In this document: in pieces, positions 22,233-32,500 of the stretch
Layout: the number at the start of each line of letters is the position of its first letter
How positions within the stretch are numbered: position 1 is the first letter of the stretch
Assembly: GCA_039111635.1 (NCBI GenBank)
Contig: JBCAQO010000007.1
Location: forward strand, 868,001-932,000
DNA: 64,000 nt
DNA from: Heterobasidion occidentale
Lineage: Eukaryota > Basidiomycota > Agaricomycetes > Russulales > Bondarzewiaceae
Reading direction: 5' to 3'
Notes under the pieces: generated by a model
What the model saw: only the letters and a program-made list of their open reading frames with translations
Databases searched by the model: none
Told to the model about the DNA's origin: nothing
Program-made: the position numbers and the translations under genes

Positions 22233-22853
22233 TGTTATGACTTGACCGATCGGGGCCCTTCGCGGCCGGTCTAACCGATGGATCAAGCATCACATGCTAG
22301 GCGGCTCCACTACGGAGCGTACATCAAGGTATTCGGCATGTCCTTAGGAGCCGACAAGACCGATGGTTCTTCAAGACATCGGTAGAGGCTATATGAGAGG
22401 GACATGAGGCTTACGAAGTTCACACAGTGATAAGGGAGGCATTCACATGCCATGGGCTTAGGGCTTATGGGTAAGCACCTCGTCGCACCATGATGGATCA
22501 GTGCGACTGGAGAAGTACAAGAGTAGGCGCCGATGAGAGAGACGGCGGCCACAGCTCTCCTAGGATGGAAACCTGGAGAAGCACACGGACTCTTACCCTA
22601 TACCCTATACAGTATATAAGGCCCATAGAATAGGCTGAGGATCTTCAGTCTATTCTCTTCCGTTCATTCGTATCTTCGAATACGAAGCTCTTCGTTCTTA
22701 CACAAGTCTTCATACTGTGTAACTTAGAGCCAATCATTATTCCCTCCTGTATCAACGTCTGATACAGTCGAGACTCCGTCCACCACTCAGTCCATTGTGC
22801 GACCTAGGGAAGAACCTGTTACTCTTGGGTTACTGAACGAGCAGTTCGTAACA
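22233..22853 (+). repeat. E1 3' LTR (family A, subtype gamma)
   Basis: 621 bp with the same variable hairpin as the 5' LTR and only a few substitutions (for example GACGAGACTG versus GACAAGACCG). It ends exactly where the truncated pol of E3 begins. Confidence 0.92.
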
Positions 22854-24854
22854 TCAACTCAAATAGCGGTTGTGCTATTTTTGAGTAATCCTTGATAAAT
22901 CTGCGATAAAAGTTGCAAAAGCCTAAAAATGATTGCACTTCCTTGACTTTTCCAGGGGTTGGCCAATCCATAATGCCGGCTACTTTGATCGGGTCCATTT
23001 CCAGATGTCCATGTGATATAACATATCCAAGATAGTCGATTTTCTTTTTGTGGAAGTGGCATTTCGAGGGTTGTAGGTACAGATCATTGTCTTGTAAGAT
23101 CTGTAAAACTTTTCAAACTGTCTTGATGTGGTCGTCCATTGTTTTAGAGAATACTAGGATATTGTCCATATAGATTGCTACCAATCCGGCGTAAATGAGG
23201 TCTTTGAAGAGTGCGTTCATCATGGTTTGGAATGTTGCTGGCGAGTTGGTTAATCCAAAGAACATAACCAGAGGTTCGTACATTCCTAGATTGGTGACGA
23301 ACGCAGCTAGTTTCTCGCTTCCTTCTTTCATGCATACGTTGTTATATCCTGTATCAACATCCATTAGTGAAAAGTATACGGCTTCGGCTAGAAGGTCCAG
23401 TAATTCTTGAATAATCGGCAAAGGGTACTTGTTCTTAATTGTTATTTCATTGAGTTTGCGATAATCCATTACTGGTCGTAGTTTTCCATTCTTTTTTTTG
23501 ATGAAGAAGAATGGGGATGCCATGTACGATTTGGATTCTCTGATGAATCCTTTCTGGAGGTTTTCGTCTATGAATTTCTTGAGTTCCACTTGCTCGCCAG
23601 GGCTAAGACTGTATAGCTTGGGTTTGAGCGAGTGATCCATTCCTTCCTTGATCTCTATTTTGTGATCCCAGGGTCGAGAGAGCAGTAGCTGTCCCTTTGG
23701 TCGACCTTCAAAAACCTTCCTATAATTCCAGTATTCCTTCGGCACTATCTCTTCGAAGGATAGTTCAGGTTTCCCTCTGGTGGCTTCCTCTGCAAGTCTT
23801 TGCAAGTTGGTGCGTTTTGTTTGTTTCCCTGTCTGTGCTTTGGCAGGTTTACTTCCTTGAACCGGTATGTTGGCGTATGGAAGTTCCGTGGTTTCGGCGC
23901 GATGTATGTCGACGCCTTCTTCGGAGTCATTGTATAATTCCAGTGCCTGTAGTGTTCCCGTATCCAGGCATCTAACGAGATAGACTCCGTCTTCTTCAAG
24001 ATCCTTGGAGGGAAGTGCCGGAAGTCCGTCACCGTCCTCCGGAACGTTTTCTTCAGCCCATGTCGGAACCTTATAATTTCTGGTTCGGGCCTTCAGACGT
24101 TTGGCATTCAACCTTCGAGTTGTGAACTCCGGACTTGTAGGTATTGTCCGCGGACGTGGTACTGTGGTGTTTCCCACTTTCCGACCTGGTACTGCTTTTC
24201 CCGGCTTTTGCACTGGTATTGAGTAGTCGCCCGTTTGCGGTACTGTTTCCATGCGCCGTATGCTTGGTTTAGGACGTCCTGGTTTTCTTGTAGCTCTTTT
24301 AGCTTTTACCGGTCCTCCTTTTATTTGGCAGGAGGGCAGGCATCTGGTAAAGTGTAGCCCATAGGCATGCCAGTTGACTTCTGGGTTATGTTCTAATAAC
24401 CAGTCGGTTCCTAAAATGACATCCTCTTTTCCTATTTCCACGATGTAGAATCTTGCTGATTCTGTATGCAACCCCCCTCTTTCACCTAGAACCTGTAACT
24501 TGAGGTTGGCGAATCTTGTAATGGGTCCTCCCTTGAACTCAGTGTTCTGGACCGTACTGACTGGGATAGGGGCGGGGGTTTTATGTGTAGTGATTTGATG
24601 TGCTTCTACAAAACGAGGGTGCATGAAGATTCCAGTGGCTCCACTGTCCACTAGTGCCTGTGTAGCAGCTTTTCTATTCTTGCCTATGAGCATTGTCTCG
24701 AGTCGGAGGGATGGTGCACCATGTGATTTCATTTCCGAAAGATACAATACATCTGGATGTCCATGCTCTTGGTCAGCATCTTTACTGGCCAGAGGAGCGT
24801 ACCGATTTCCTGCAAGAATCCTACTCTCCACATCCACTGCCGATGGGAGAGGCT
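22854..24854 (-). pseudogene. pol: E3 pol fragment: protease and RT
   Basis: The frame opens right after gag and holds a retropepsin site ALVDSGATG, a long linker, and RT up to YMDN (23,161-23,172), where active RTs and E4 have YMDD. A TGA at 23,113-23,115 replaces the CGA of E4, then the frame continues to 22,854, where element E1 interrupts it before RNase H is complete. Both the catalytic Asp change and the stop indicate an inactive copy. Confidence 0.85.
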
Positions 24855-27182
24855 TTAAAAATTCTTCGAGTCGCTAAAGGCTTGAACTTCCTCAATTTCT
24901 TCCATGCTGAGTCCCATCATCATTTGGCGGATGTGGTTGACTCTGTTCTTTCCTTCCTCGACGTCTTTGTCGTCAAATTGTCCTTCGTCCATTTCTGCTT
25001 CGCGCACTGGTCTGCGACGAGGGGGCTGGAATCTTCTCTTGGGTTGAGAAGGACAGTTGCATGCCATGTGCCCAGGCTTCTTGCAAAAGAAGCACTTGCC
25101 TTCTTTGGCAAGTCGATCTCTTTCTGCCGGGGTGAGCTTCTTGAAGCGAGTTTGGACAGTGTCGGCCTCCATTTCCGCTGCATCTACATCCATAGGTTCA
25201 TATTGGGGCTCCCTATCGTGCCGTGGGGGTGCCCTTTTGTCGTAAAAAGTACGCGGAGTGTAGATTTGGAATTTGCCTTTTCGGAGGTCGCATGCTCGGT
25301 CCCTTGCGATGCGCATCCTTTCGTGTTTCTTGGCCTTCTCAACCAGTTCTTCCCATGTCCCGTCTTTGGAGGGGTCTTCGTAAATTCCCTTTGCCAACTC
25401 CCACTTGAGTCCTCGCAGGAAGTGGGTCTTCTTGGTTTCTTCGTCTACACTGGCAAGTGCCGTGAGCTGTTCAAATAACTGAAGATAGGTGTTAAATGAT
25501 TCCTTTCCCTGATTGACCCTGGCTAGTTTGTCGCAAGCATCTGCTTCTTTGTTGAATTCCTCGAAGTCGGTGGCTATCTTTTTACGGATGGATGTGAAGC
25601 CGGCCGTGTCTGCCCAAGTGTATTTGTTCCAATCCTTCAAGGTGTTCCTGGCCTGAGTAAAGTTTCTTGCCCATATCCCCGCCGATCCTTCCTTCATATA
25701 TGATAGGGCTTAGGCGATTTTGGCAAACTTGTTTGCATAATCTTTTTTCCTGGCCAGGAACATTAGGTCAATTTCGTGGAGGAACTGCTCTGTTCGTTTC
25801 CGGTTTCCGCTGAAGGTGGTGGGTTTGGCCATAGCTGGTCCCTTGGACTCATTACCTCCAGTATCTGTTGACATTGTATCGGGCGGGGACTCTGGATCAT
25901 TAGGTGGTTCCGGATTTCCACTTGGTGCTTCAAAATACTCCGGTTTGGGGACAAACTCCAGTGTTGAGGCTCGGAAGTCTTCTTTGGGAGTGGTTTCCTG
26001 TAAGGGGGATGTAGCGGGAGTGTTTCTTCTAGAGATTCTACTTCCACTGGCTGTTTCTCTGGGTAGAGTATGTATGTGCGGTCTTGGCGAGTCACGATGC
26101 CTATTTGTCGGTGATTCAGGCTTGTCGAAGGTCTTTCTTGCGACGTAGTCCTCGACCTTAACAAGGTGTAGGTTAGGTCCTGCGTGGACGGTCTTCTCTC
26201 CCCAGGTCGGGTATTCGTATTTACTTTCTCCTCGTTTGTGGAAGAATCCGGTGAGGATTCCCACGTAGTAGAAGTGTTTCTTGTTTTCGTCGTAATAAAG
26301 CTGGTCTTTGTCGAAGTCTTCGGGTAAGTCTCCGTAGACTTCTGCTGGATCTGTTCTGTAGCCGGGAGGGTATCCCGCTGCGACTTTGTCCGTTGTTCTT
26401 TATTCTTTGAAGAAGAAGGGTACTGCCTGTCTTCTTCCAGCTTGTAATGCTTCTTGTAAGTCTGGGTCCCTTTTGATAATTTCGTTGATGGAAATATCAA
26501 TCTGGTTGATGAGTTGGATGATCTCGGAGAATGTGTGTCCCGAGATGAGGGTTCGGAAATGATAAGTTTTGTGGGTGAACTCTCCTCATCTGACAATAAA
26601 AACGATCCCTTCAATTTCTGTTCGGACTGGTGGAGAGTTAGGGGCTTCCAGTGTGTCTTCCTAGGTCGAGGAGAAGGTCCAGTGGATGAGGATTGAGACG
26701 TGGTCTCTGTTCTCCTTGGTCTTGACGAGTTCCACTCTGATTTCGTCTGCGTCGATATTCCTTGCGAGGGTTCTTCTGAGATCGGGGATAACGGCGCTGG
26801 GGAAATCGTCTGGTCTTCCGTCGTGTATCTCGACGGTGTTCTTTGTTCTGATGACGTCGGGGTCTCTGTTGTCCGTGAGGGTGAACGGTGTCTTTGGTTC
26901 ATTGATGAAGCAAATCCCAGAAAACTGATATCCAGTTTTACTGAGGTCGATAAAGATTTCGGGTGAGTGCTGTAGCCTAAGTGTGGCTATTCCTGAATAA
27001 ACTTCTCCTGGGTTCCGGTGTCTTGCGACCTCTATGGTTCCGGGGTTGTTTACTCTTCCTTGAGAGGTCGCCGATCGGTTTACCCTGTTGGCGATTGCTA
27101 GAATGTTGTTAACTGATGAGAGAAAGAGCTGTCGCTGCTGGGGATCCAGTTTGAATAGGGTAGGGATAGAAGAGCTCGTTCG
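24855..27182 (-). pseudogene. gag: E3 gag, long form with four in-frame stops
   Basis: One frame runs without indels from the LTR edge to TAA at 24,855. Internal stops are at 26,661-26,663 (TAG), 26,586-26,588 (TGA), 26,400-26,402 (TAA) and 25,710-25,712 (TAA). The first in-frame ATG is at 25,874 (MSTDTGGNE), followed by the gag core and a zinc knuckle CFFCKKPGHMACNC. Upstream, about 435 codons are open apart from the stops, and the part shared with E4 is well conserved as protein (KLDPQQRQLF, EIHDGRPDDFP). This pre-gag segment has no in-frame ATG. A separate spliced product or non-ATG initiation are possible explanations. Confidence 0.75.
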
Positions 27183-27184
27183 AG

Positions 27185-27373
27185 TGTTAGGTCGGAGACC
27201 TATCACGTGCACCAGTGCACGAAGGGGTCCCTAGGCTAAACCTCCACTGATTCGTACAGTCGTAGACTCCAATGGATGAAAACGATGGATCGTCTCTGGG
27301 CTCTTTCGAGGAACTCGGGGTCGCTGTCGGCTTTGTTCTCGAAGAGATTGAGAAGGTGATCTTCAAGGTCTTC
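27185..27373 (-). repeat. E3 5' LTR fragment (family B)
   Basis: Reverse complement of the last 189 bp of LTR-B, starting TGTTAGGTCGGAG on the plus strand. It is cut at TCTTC (27,369-27,373), the inverted partner of GAAGA at 37,613-37,617. Confidence 0.85.
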
Positions 27374-28207
27374 TGTTAGGACCGCGTCCTAACACGTGCT
27401 TCGCACGTGAGTGGATGGGCTGGTCAAGTGCTTCGGACTTGTTGCAGACTCAGACCGCTTTTCATGACTCCTTACCATTTACATGTTAACGCATGAACAC
27501 TGATCTCTAGTTCCTGATTCTTGATGTGGACAGACATTGGTTCCTGACCCCCGTTCCTGGTTCTTGATCGATCGAAGATGTGGATGGACATTAGTGAGCT
27601 GATTACTATATTTGGTTACATGGCAGGTCGATGAGGCATTCTAGCTTACGGATCTCGATCGTTGACTTCGGTACCTGAGAAGCGCACGGACCAGATCTTG
27701 ATCCTGCCCTAGACACTTCTGTACGTAAATAGCCGAGATGAGCTTCTAAGAAGCTCAGCTCGTTCACCTGTAATACACTCGATCTCTGCACTGCACCCGG
27801 CGTCTGGCTACCTTCTTAGCCCACGCTTCGTGATCTCTGTCAGATCTGAGAACCTCTTTGCACGGTCTGACGAAGCACTGGACTCGTCTCCCTTCCCTCC
27901 CCTCCCTCTACTCATCCGCTTCTATACCGGGCTAGCTGCCTACCGCGTTCTCAGTTGGACACCCCCTCGTGTCATCTGTTGGACAGGAGAAGATCATCCG
28001 GTTCCTCCTCATCATCGAGAAGACCTCGAGGATCACCTTCTCAATCTCTTCGAGAACAAAGCCGACAGCGACCCCGAGTTCCTCGAAAGAGCCCAAAGAC
28101 GATCCATCGTCTTCATCCATTGGAGTCTACGACTATACGAACCAGTGGAGGTTTAGCCTAGGGACCCCTTCGTGCATCGGTGCACGTGATAGGTCTCCAA
28201 CCTAACA
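27374..28207 (+). repeat. LTR-B, 5' LTR of E4
   Basis: 834 bp. It starts with TGTTAGGAC, CGC, GTCCTAACA (a perfect 9-bp inverted repeat) followed by CACGTGC, TTC, GCACGTG. A TATA-like GTAAATAG at 27,725 precedes AGCTCGTTCA (27,757-27,766), the presumed RNA start. The transcribed part carries an open frame (27,830-28,156) and no ATG on the sense strand. Confidence 0.9.
27830..28156 (+). CDS. LTR-embedded open frame in family B (108 codons, no ATG)
   Basis: The frame starts after the presumed RNA start and contains RVLSWTPPRVICWTGEDHP, HHREDLEDHLLNLFENKADS and FIHWSLRLYEPVEV, then TAG. It is present in the LTRs at 37,092-37,418, in reverse in 37,618-38,451, and at 63,590-63,886 (where 1-nt losses disturb its first part). 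In the eroded copy at 8,781-8,993, over 43 codons, 19 of 29 differences fall at third positions, 8 at first and 2 at second, with no indels before the stop. That pattern suggests past selection on a protein. No homologue is recognised and no ATG is in frame, so how it is translated is unknown. Confidence 0.5.
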   Translation: MISVRSENLFARSDEALDSSPFPPLPLLIRFYTGLAAYRVLSWTPPRVICWTGEDHPVPPHHREDLEDHLLNLFENKADSDPEFLERAQRRSIVFIHWSLRLYEPVEV

Positions 28208-28209
28208 CT

Positions 28210-28219
28210 TGAACGAGCT
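28210..28219 (+). other. Primer-binding site of family B, self-complementary
   Basis: TGAACGAGCT starts 3 nt after the LTR and is the exact reverse complement of AGCTCGTTCA at 27,757-27,766 in the LTR, 32 nt below a TATA-like GTAAATAG. Same geometry as family A, so self-priming is likely here too. E3 has CGAACGAGCT. Confidence 0.6.
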
Positions 28220-29580
28220 CTTTTATCCCTACTCTATTCAAGCTGGATCCCCAGCAGCGACAGCTCTTTCTCTCATCAGTCAACAACATTCTAGCAATCG
28301 CCAACAGGGTAAACCTAACGGCGACCCCAGCAGCGACTCCTCAAGTAAGAATAAACAACCCCGGAGCTATAGAAGTCGCAAGACACCGGAACCCAGGAAA
28401 GGTTTATTCAGGAATAGCCACACTCAGGCTACAACAAGCACCCGAAATATTTATAGACCTCCTTAAAACTGGATATAGATTTTCCGGGATTTGCTTCGTC
28501 AACGAACCAAAGACACCGTTCACCCTCACGGGCAACGGAGAGCCCGACGTCATCAGAGCAAGGAACTGCGTCGAGATACACGACGGAAGACCAGACGATT
28601 TCCCCATCGCCGTTATCCCCGATCTCAGAAGAACCATCGCAAGGAATATCGACACAGACGAAATCGATCTGATGTTCCTGGCCAGGAAGAAAGATTATGC
28701 AAACGAATTCGCAAAAATCGCTTACGCTCTATCATACATGAAGGAAGGCTCAGCAGGGATATGGGCAAGAAACTTTACTCAGGCCAGGAACACGCTGAAG
28801 GATTGGAACAGATACACTTGGGCAGACACGGTCGGCTTCACATCTGTCCGCAAAAAGATAGCCACCGACTTCGAGGAGTTCAACAAAGAAGCCGATGCTC
28901 GCAACAAACTGGCCCGAGTCAATCAAGGAAAAGAATCGTTTAACACCTACCTTCAGCTGTTTGAACAGCTCGCAGCACTTGCTGGTGTAGACGGAGAAAC
29001 CAAGAAGACCCATTTCCTGCGAGGACTCAAGTGGGAGTTGGCAAAAGGAATTTATGAAGATCCCTCTGCAGACGGGACATGGGAAGAACTAGTCGAGAAG
29101 GCCAAAAAACACGAAAGAATGCGCATCGCAAGGGACCGAGCATACGACCTCCGAAAAGGAAAATTCCAAATCTACACTCCACGTACGTTTTACGATGAAA
29201 GGGCACCCCCACGGCACGATAGGGAGCCCCAATACGAACCTATGGATGTAGACGCAGCGGAAATGGAGGCCGATGCTGTCCGAACTCGCTTCAAGAAGCT
29301 TACCCCGGCGGAGAGAGATCGACTTGCCAAAGAAGGCAAGTGCTTCTTTTGCAAGAAACCCAGGCACATGGCGCGCAACTGTCCTTCTCGACCCAAGAGA
29401 AGATTCCAGCCCCCCCGTCGCAGACCAGTGCGTGAAGCAGAAATGGACGAAGGACAATTCGACGATGAAGACGTCGAAGAAGGAAAAAACAGAGTCAACC
29501 ACATCCGCCAGATGATGATGGGACTCAGCATGGAAGAAATCGAGGAAGTTCGAGCCTTTAGCGACTTGAAGAATTTTTAA
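28213..29580 (+). CDS. gag: E4 gag with in-frame internal deletion
   Basis: An uninterrupted frame encodes the conserved pre-gag segment (KLDPQQRQLF ... EIHDGRPDDFP), then jumps at DTDEI-DLMFLARKK directly into the gag core. E3 has about 960 bp more between these points, and the junction lies at a short GAAAT(C/T)GA match present at both ends. The normal gag ATG (MSTDTGG in E3) is lost, and the first ATG is at 28,672. The core ends with a zinc knuckle CFFCKKPRHMARNC (Arg where E3 has Gly), an Arg-rich tail and TAA right after AATTTTT. The -1 frame is open from 29,562 into protease. Confidence 0.7.
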   Translation, partial: TSSFIPTLFKLDPQQRQLFLSSVNNILAIANRVNLTATPAATPQVRINNPGAIEVARHRNPGKVYSGIATLRLQQAPEIFIDLLKTGYRFSGICFVNEPKTPFTLTGNGEPDVIRARNCVEIHDGRPDDFPIAVIPDLRRTIARNIDTDEIDLMFLARKKDYANEFAKIAYALSYMKEGSAGIWARNFTQARNTLKDWNRYTWADTVGFTSVRKKIATDFEEFNKEADARNKLARVNQGKESFNTYLQLFEQLAALAGVDGETKKTHFLRGLKWELAKGIYEDPSADGTWEELVEKAKKHERMRIARDRAYDLRKGKFQIYTPRTFYDERAPPRHDREPQYEPMDVDAAEMEADAVRTRFKKLTPAERDRLAKEGKCFFCKKPRHMARNCPSRPKRRFQPPRRRPVREAEMDEGQFDDEDVEEGKNRVNHIRQMMMGLSMEEIEEVRAFSDLKNF

Positions 29581-32500
29581 AACCTCTCCCATTGGTAGCG
29601 GATGTGGAGAGTAGGATTCTTGCAGGAAATCGGTACGCTCCTCTGGCCAGTAAAGATGCTGACCAAGAGCATGGACATCCAGATGTATTGTATCTTTCGG
29701 AAATGAAATCACATGGTGCACCATCCCTCCGACTCGAGACAATGCTCATAGGCAAGAATAGAAAAGCTGCTACACAGGCACTAGTGGACAGTGGAGCCAC
29801 TGGAATCTTCATGCACCCTCGTTTTGTAGAAGCACATCGAATCACTACACACAAAACCCCCACCCTATCCCAGTCAGTACGGTCCAGAACACCGAGTTCA
29901 AGGGAGGACCTATTACGCGATTCGCCAACCTCAAATTACAGGTTCTAGGTGAAAAAGGGGGGTCGCATACAGAATCAGCAAGATTCTATATTGCGGAAAT
30001 AGGAAAAGAAGACGTCATTTTAGGAACCGACTGGTTATTAGAACATAACCCAGAAGTCGACTGGCATGCCTACGGGCTACACTTTACCAGATGCCCGCCC
30101 TCCTGCCAAATAAAAGGAGGACCGGTAAAAGCTAGAAGAGCTACAAGAAAACCAGGATGTTCTAAACCAAGCATACGGCGCATGGAAACAGTACCGCAAA
30201 CGGGCGACTACTCAATACCAGTGCAAAAGCCGGGAAAAGCAGTACCAGGCCGGAAAGTGGGAAACACCACAGTACCACGTCCGCGGACAATACCTACAAG
30301 TCCGGAGTTCACAACTCGAAGGTTGAATGCCAAACGTCTGAAGGCCCGAACCAGAAATTATAAGGTTCCGACATGGGCTGAAGAAGACGTTCTGGAGGAC
30401 GGTGACGGACTTCCGGCACTTCCCTCCAAGGATCTCGAAGAAGATGGAGTCTATCTCGTTAGATGCCTGGATACGGGAACATTACAGGCACTGGAATTAT
30501 ACAACGACTCCGAAGAAGGCGTCGACATACATCGCGCCGAAACCACGGAACTTCCATACGCCAATACACCGGCTCAAGGAAGCAAACCTGTCAAAGCACC
30601 GACAGGAAAACAAACGAAGCACACCAACTCGCAAAGACTGGCAGAAGAAGCCGCCAAAGGGAAACCCGAACTATCCTTCAAAGAAATAGTGCCGAAGGAA
30701 TACTGGAATTATAGGAAGGTTTTCGAAGGTCGACCAAAGGGACAGCTACCGCTCTCTCGACCTTGGGATCACAAGATAGAGATCAAGGAAGGAATGGATC
30801 ACTCGCTCAAACCCAAAGCTATACAGTCTTAGCCCTGGAGAGCAAGTGGAACTCAAGAAATTCATAGATGAAAACCTCCAGAAAGGATTCATCAGAGAAT
30901 CCAAATCGCACATGGCATCCCCATTCTTCTTCATCAAGAAAAAGAACGGGAAACTACGACCAGTAATGGATTATCGCAAACTCAATGAAATAACAATCAA
31001 GAACAAGTACCCTTTGCCGATTAATCAAGAATTACTGGATCTTCTAGCCGAAGCCGTATACTTTTCACTAATGGATGTCGATACAGGATATAACAACGTA
31101 CGCATGAAAGAAGGAAGCGAGAAACTAGCTGCGTTCGTCACCAATTTAGGAATGTACGAACCTCTAGTGATGTTCTTTGGATTAACCAACTCGCCAGCAA
31201 CATTCCAAACCATGATGAACGCACTCTTCAAAGACCTCATTTACGCCGGATTGGTAGCAATCTATATGGACGACATCCTAGTATTCTCTAAAACAATGGA
31301 TGACCACATCAAAACAGTTCGAAAGGTTTTACAGATCTTACAGGACAACAATCTGTACCTACAACCCTCGAAGTGCCACTTCCACAAAAAGAAAATCGAC
31401 TATCTTGGATATGTTATATCACACGGACATCTGGAAATGGACCCGATTAAAGTGGCCGGCATTATGGACTGGCCAACTCTGGGAAAAGTCAAAGAAGTGC
31501 AATCATTTTTAGGTTTTTGCAATTTTTATCGCAGGTTTATCAAAGATTACTCAAAGATAGCAAGACCGCTATTTGAGCTAACACAGAAGGAACGCACCTG
31601 GGAATGGACACCAGCATGCGAAGAAGCGTTTCAAACGCTAAAACGAATATTTACAGAATCTCCGGTGCTCGTCATGCCAGACACAAGGAACCCGTTTCAC
31701 ATTGAATGCGACGCTTCCGACTTTGCCACCGGAGCAGTTTTATCACAAGTCGCCGAAGATGGAAAATGGCACCCATGTGCTTATATCTCCAAGTCGCTCT
31801 CACCAACAGAACGTAACTACCCGATCTACGATAAAGAGTTACTGGCGGTCGTTCGAGCTTTTGAAGCTTGGCGACACTATTTGGAGGGCGCCGACCACCT
31901 GGTAGACATCTGGACAGACCACAAGAACCTCGAATGGTTCCGTTCAAGCCAGAAACTAAACCGTCGACAAGCACGATGGTCACTCTACCTCTCGCGTTTC
32001 GACTACAAGTTGACGCACAAGGCAGGAGTCACTAATAAATCCGACGGTCTGTCACGGCGTCCAGACCATAAAAAGGGGGTGGAATTTGACAATTCAGGCG
32101 AAACACTCTTGGAGCCCAAACTTTTCAATAACACAGAAAAGATCCGAAGACCTTTCGCAGAAATCAATGCCATCAATACAGACAACAGTTGGGACCCTCA
32201 TCAAATACTTCACATTAGGGCAACTGGAAGAGGAGGCGTTACCATAATAGATGAAGACCTCCGGAAACGAATCATTGAAGAAAACAGGAAAGACGAATGG
32301 CTATTAGAAACCTTAGCCAAGATTAAAACCTTAGGACCTCGAAACATGAAGAAAGGTTTACAAGAATGGAACGAAGAAGAAGGATTGGTCCTTCATCAAG
32401 GAAAGATATATGTTCCTCGAAACGAACAACTTCGTCAAGATATCATCAAACTAAACCATGACAATCTAGCAGCAGGACATGTTATGAACGGCTCGTTCAA

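Larger units (their letters stand above)
12001..22853 (+). mobile_element. E1: full-length family A Ty3/Gypsy chromovirus (10.85 kb)
   Basis: Order: 5' LTR 12,001-12,621, primer site, gag, pol (protease, RT, RNase H, integrase, chromodomain), ORF3, a 2.5-kb non-coding 3' region, polypurine tract, 3' LTR 22,233-22,853. The LTRs are the same length and nearly identical, so it looks recent. All coding regions are broken, mostly by 1-nt indels in C or G runs relative to E2. The flanks (CAATT left, TCAAC right) do not form a target duplication. On the left it abuts an old family A fragment, on the right the pol of E3, so at least one flank has been exchanged. Confidence 0.92.
22854..27373 (-). mobile_element. 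E3: family B chromovirus, 5' LTR fragment, gag and part of pol
   Basis: Reads on the minus strand: LTR-B fragment (27,185-27,373), gag (27,182-24,855), pol to 22,854, where it is cut by the E1 3' LTR inside the RT/RNase H junction. It keeps the full-length gag region that E4 has lost. Its damage is mainly point-mutation stops, unlike the indel damage of its neighbours. The LTR fragment is cut by E4 at 27,374. Confidence 0.88.

Noticed and set aside
12001..22853. Target-site duplication for E1
   Set aside because: The 5-bp flanks CAATT and TCAAC differ, and the flanking sequences come from different elements.
25763..26902. 379-codon Ser/Thr/Arg-rich frame on the minus strand in E3
   Set aside because: It overlaps gag in another frame. 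Its starting ATG arose by a change relative to E4, and the residues are compositionally biased. The gag frame there shows conserved, ordered sequence despite four stops.
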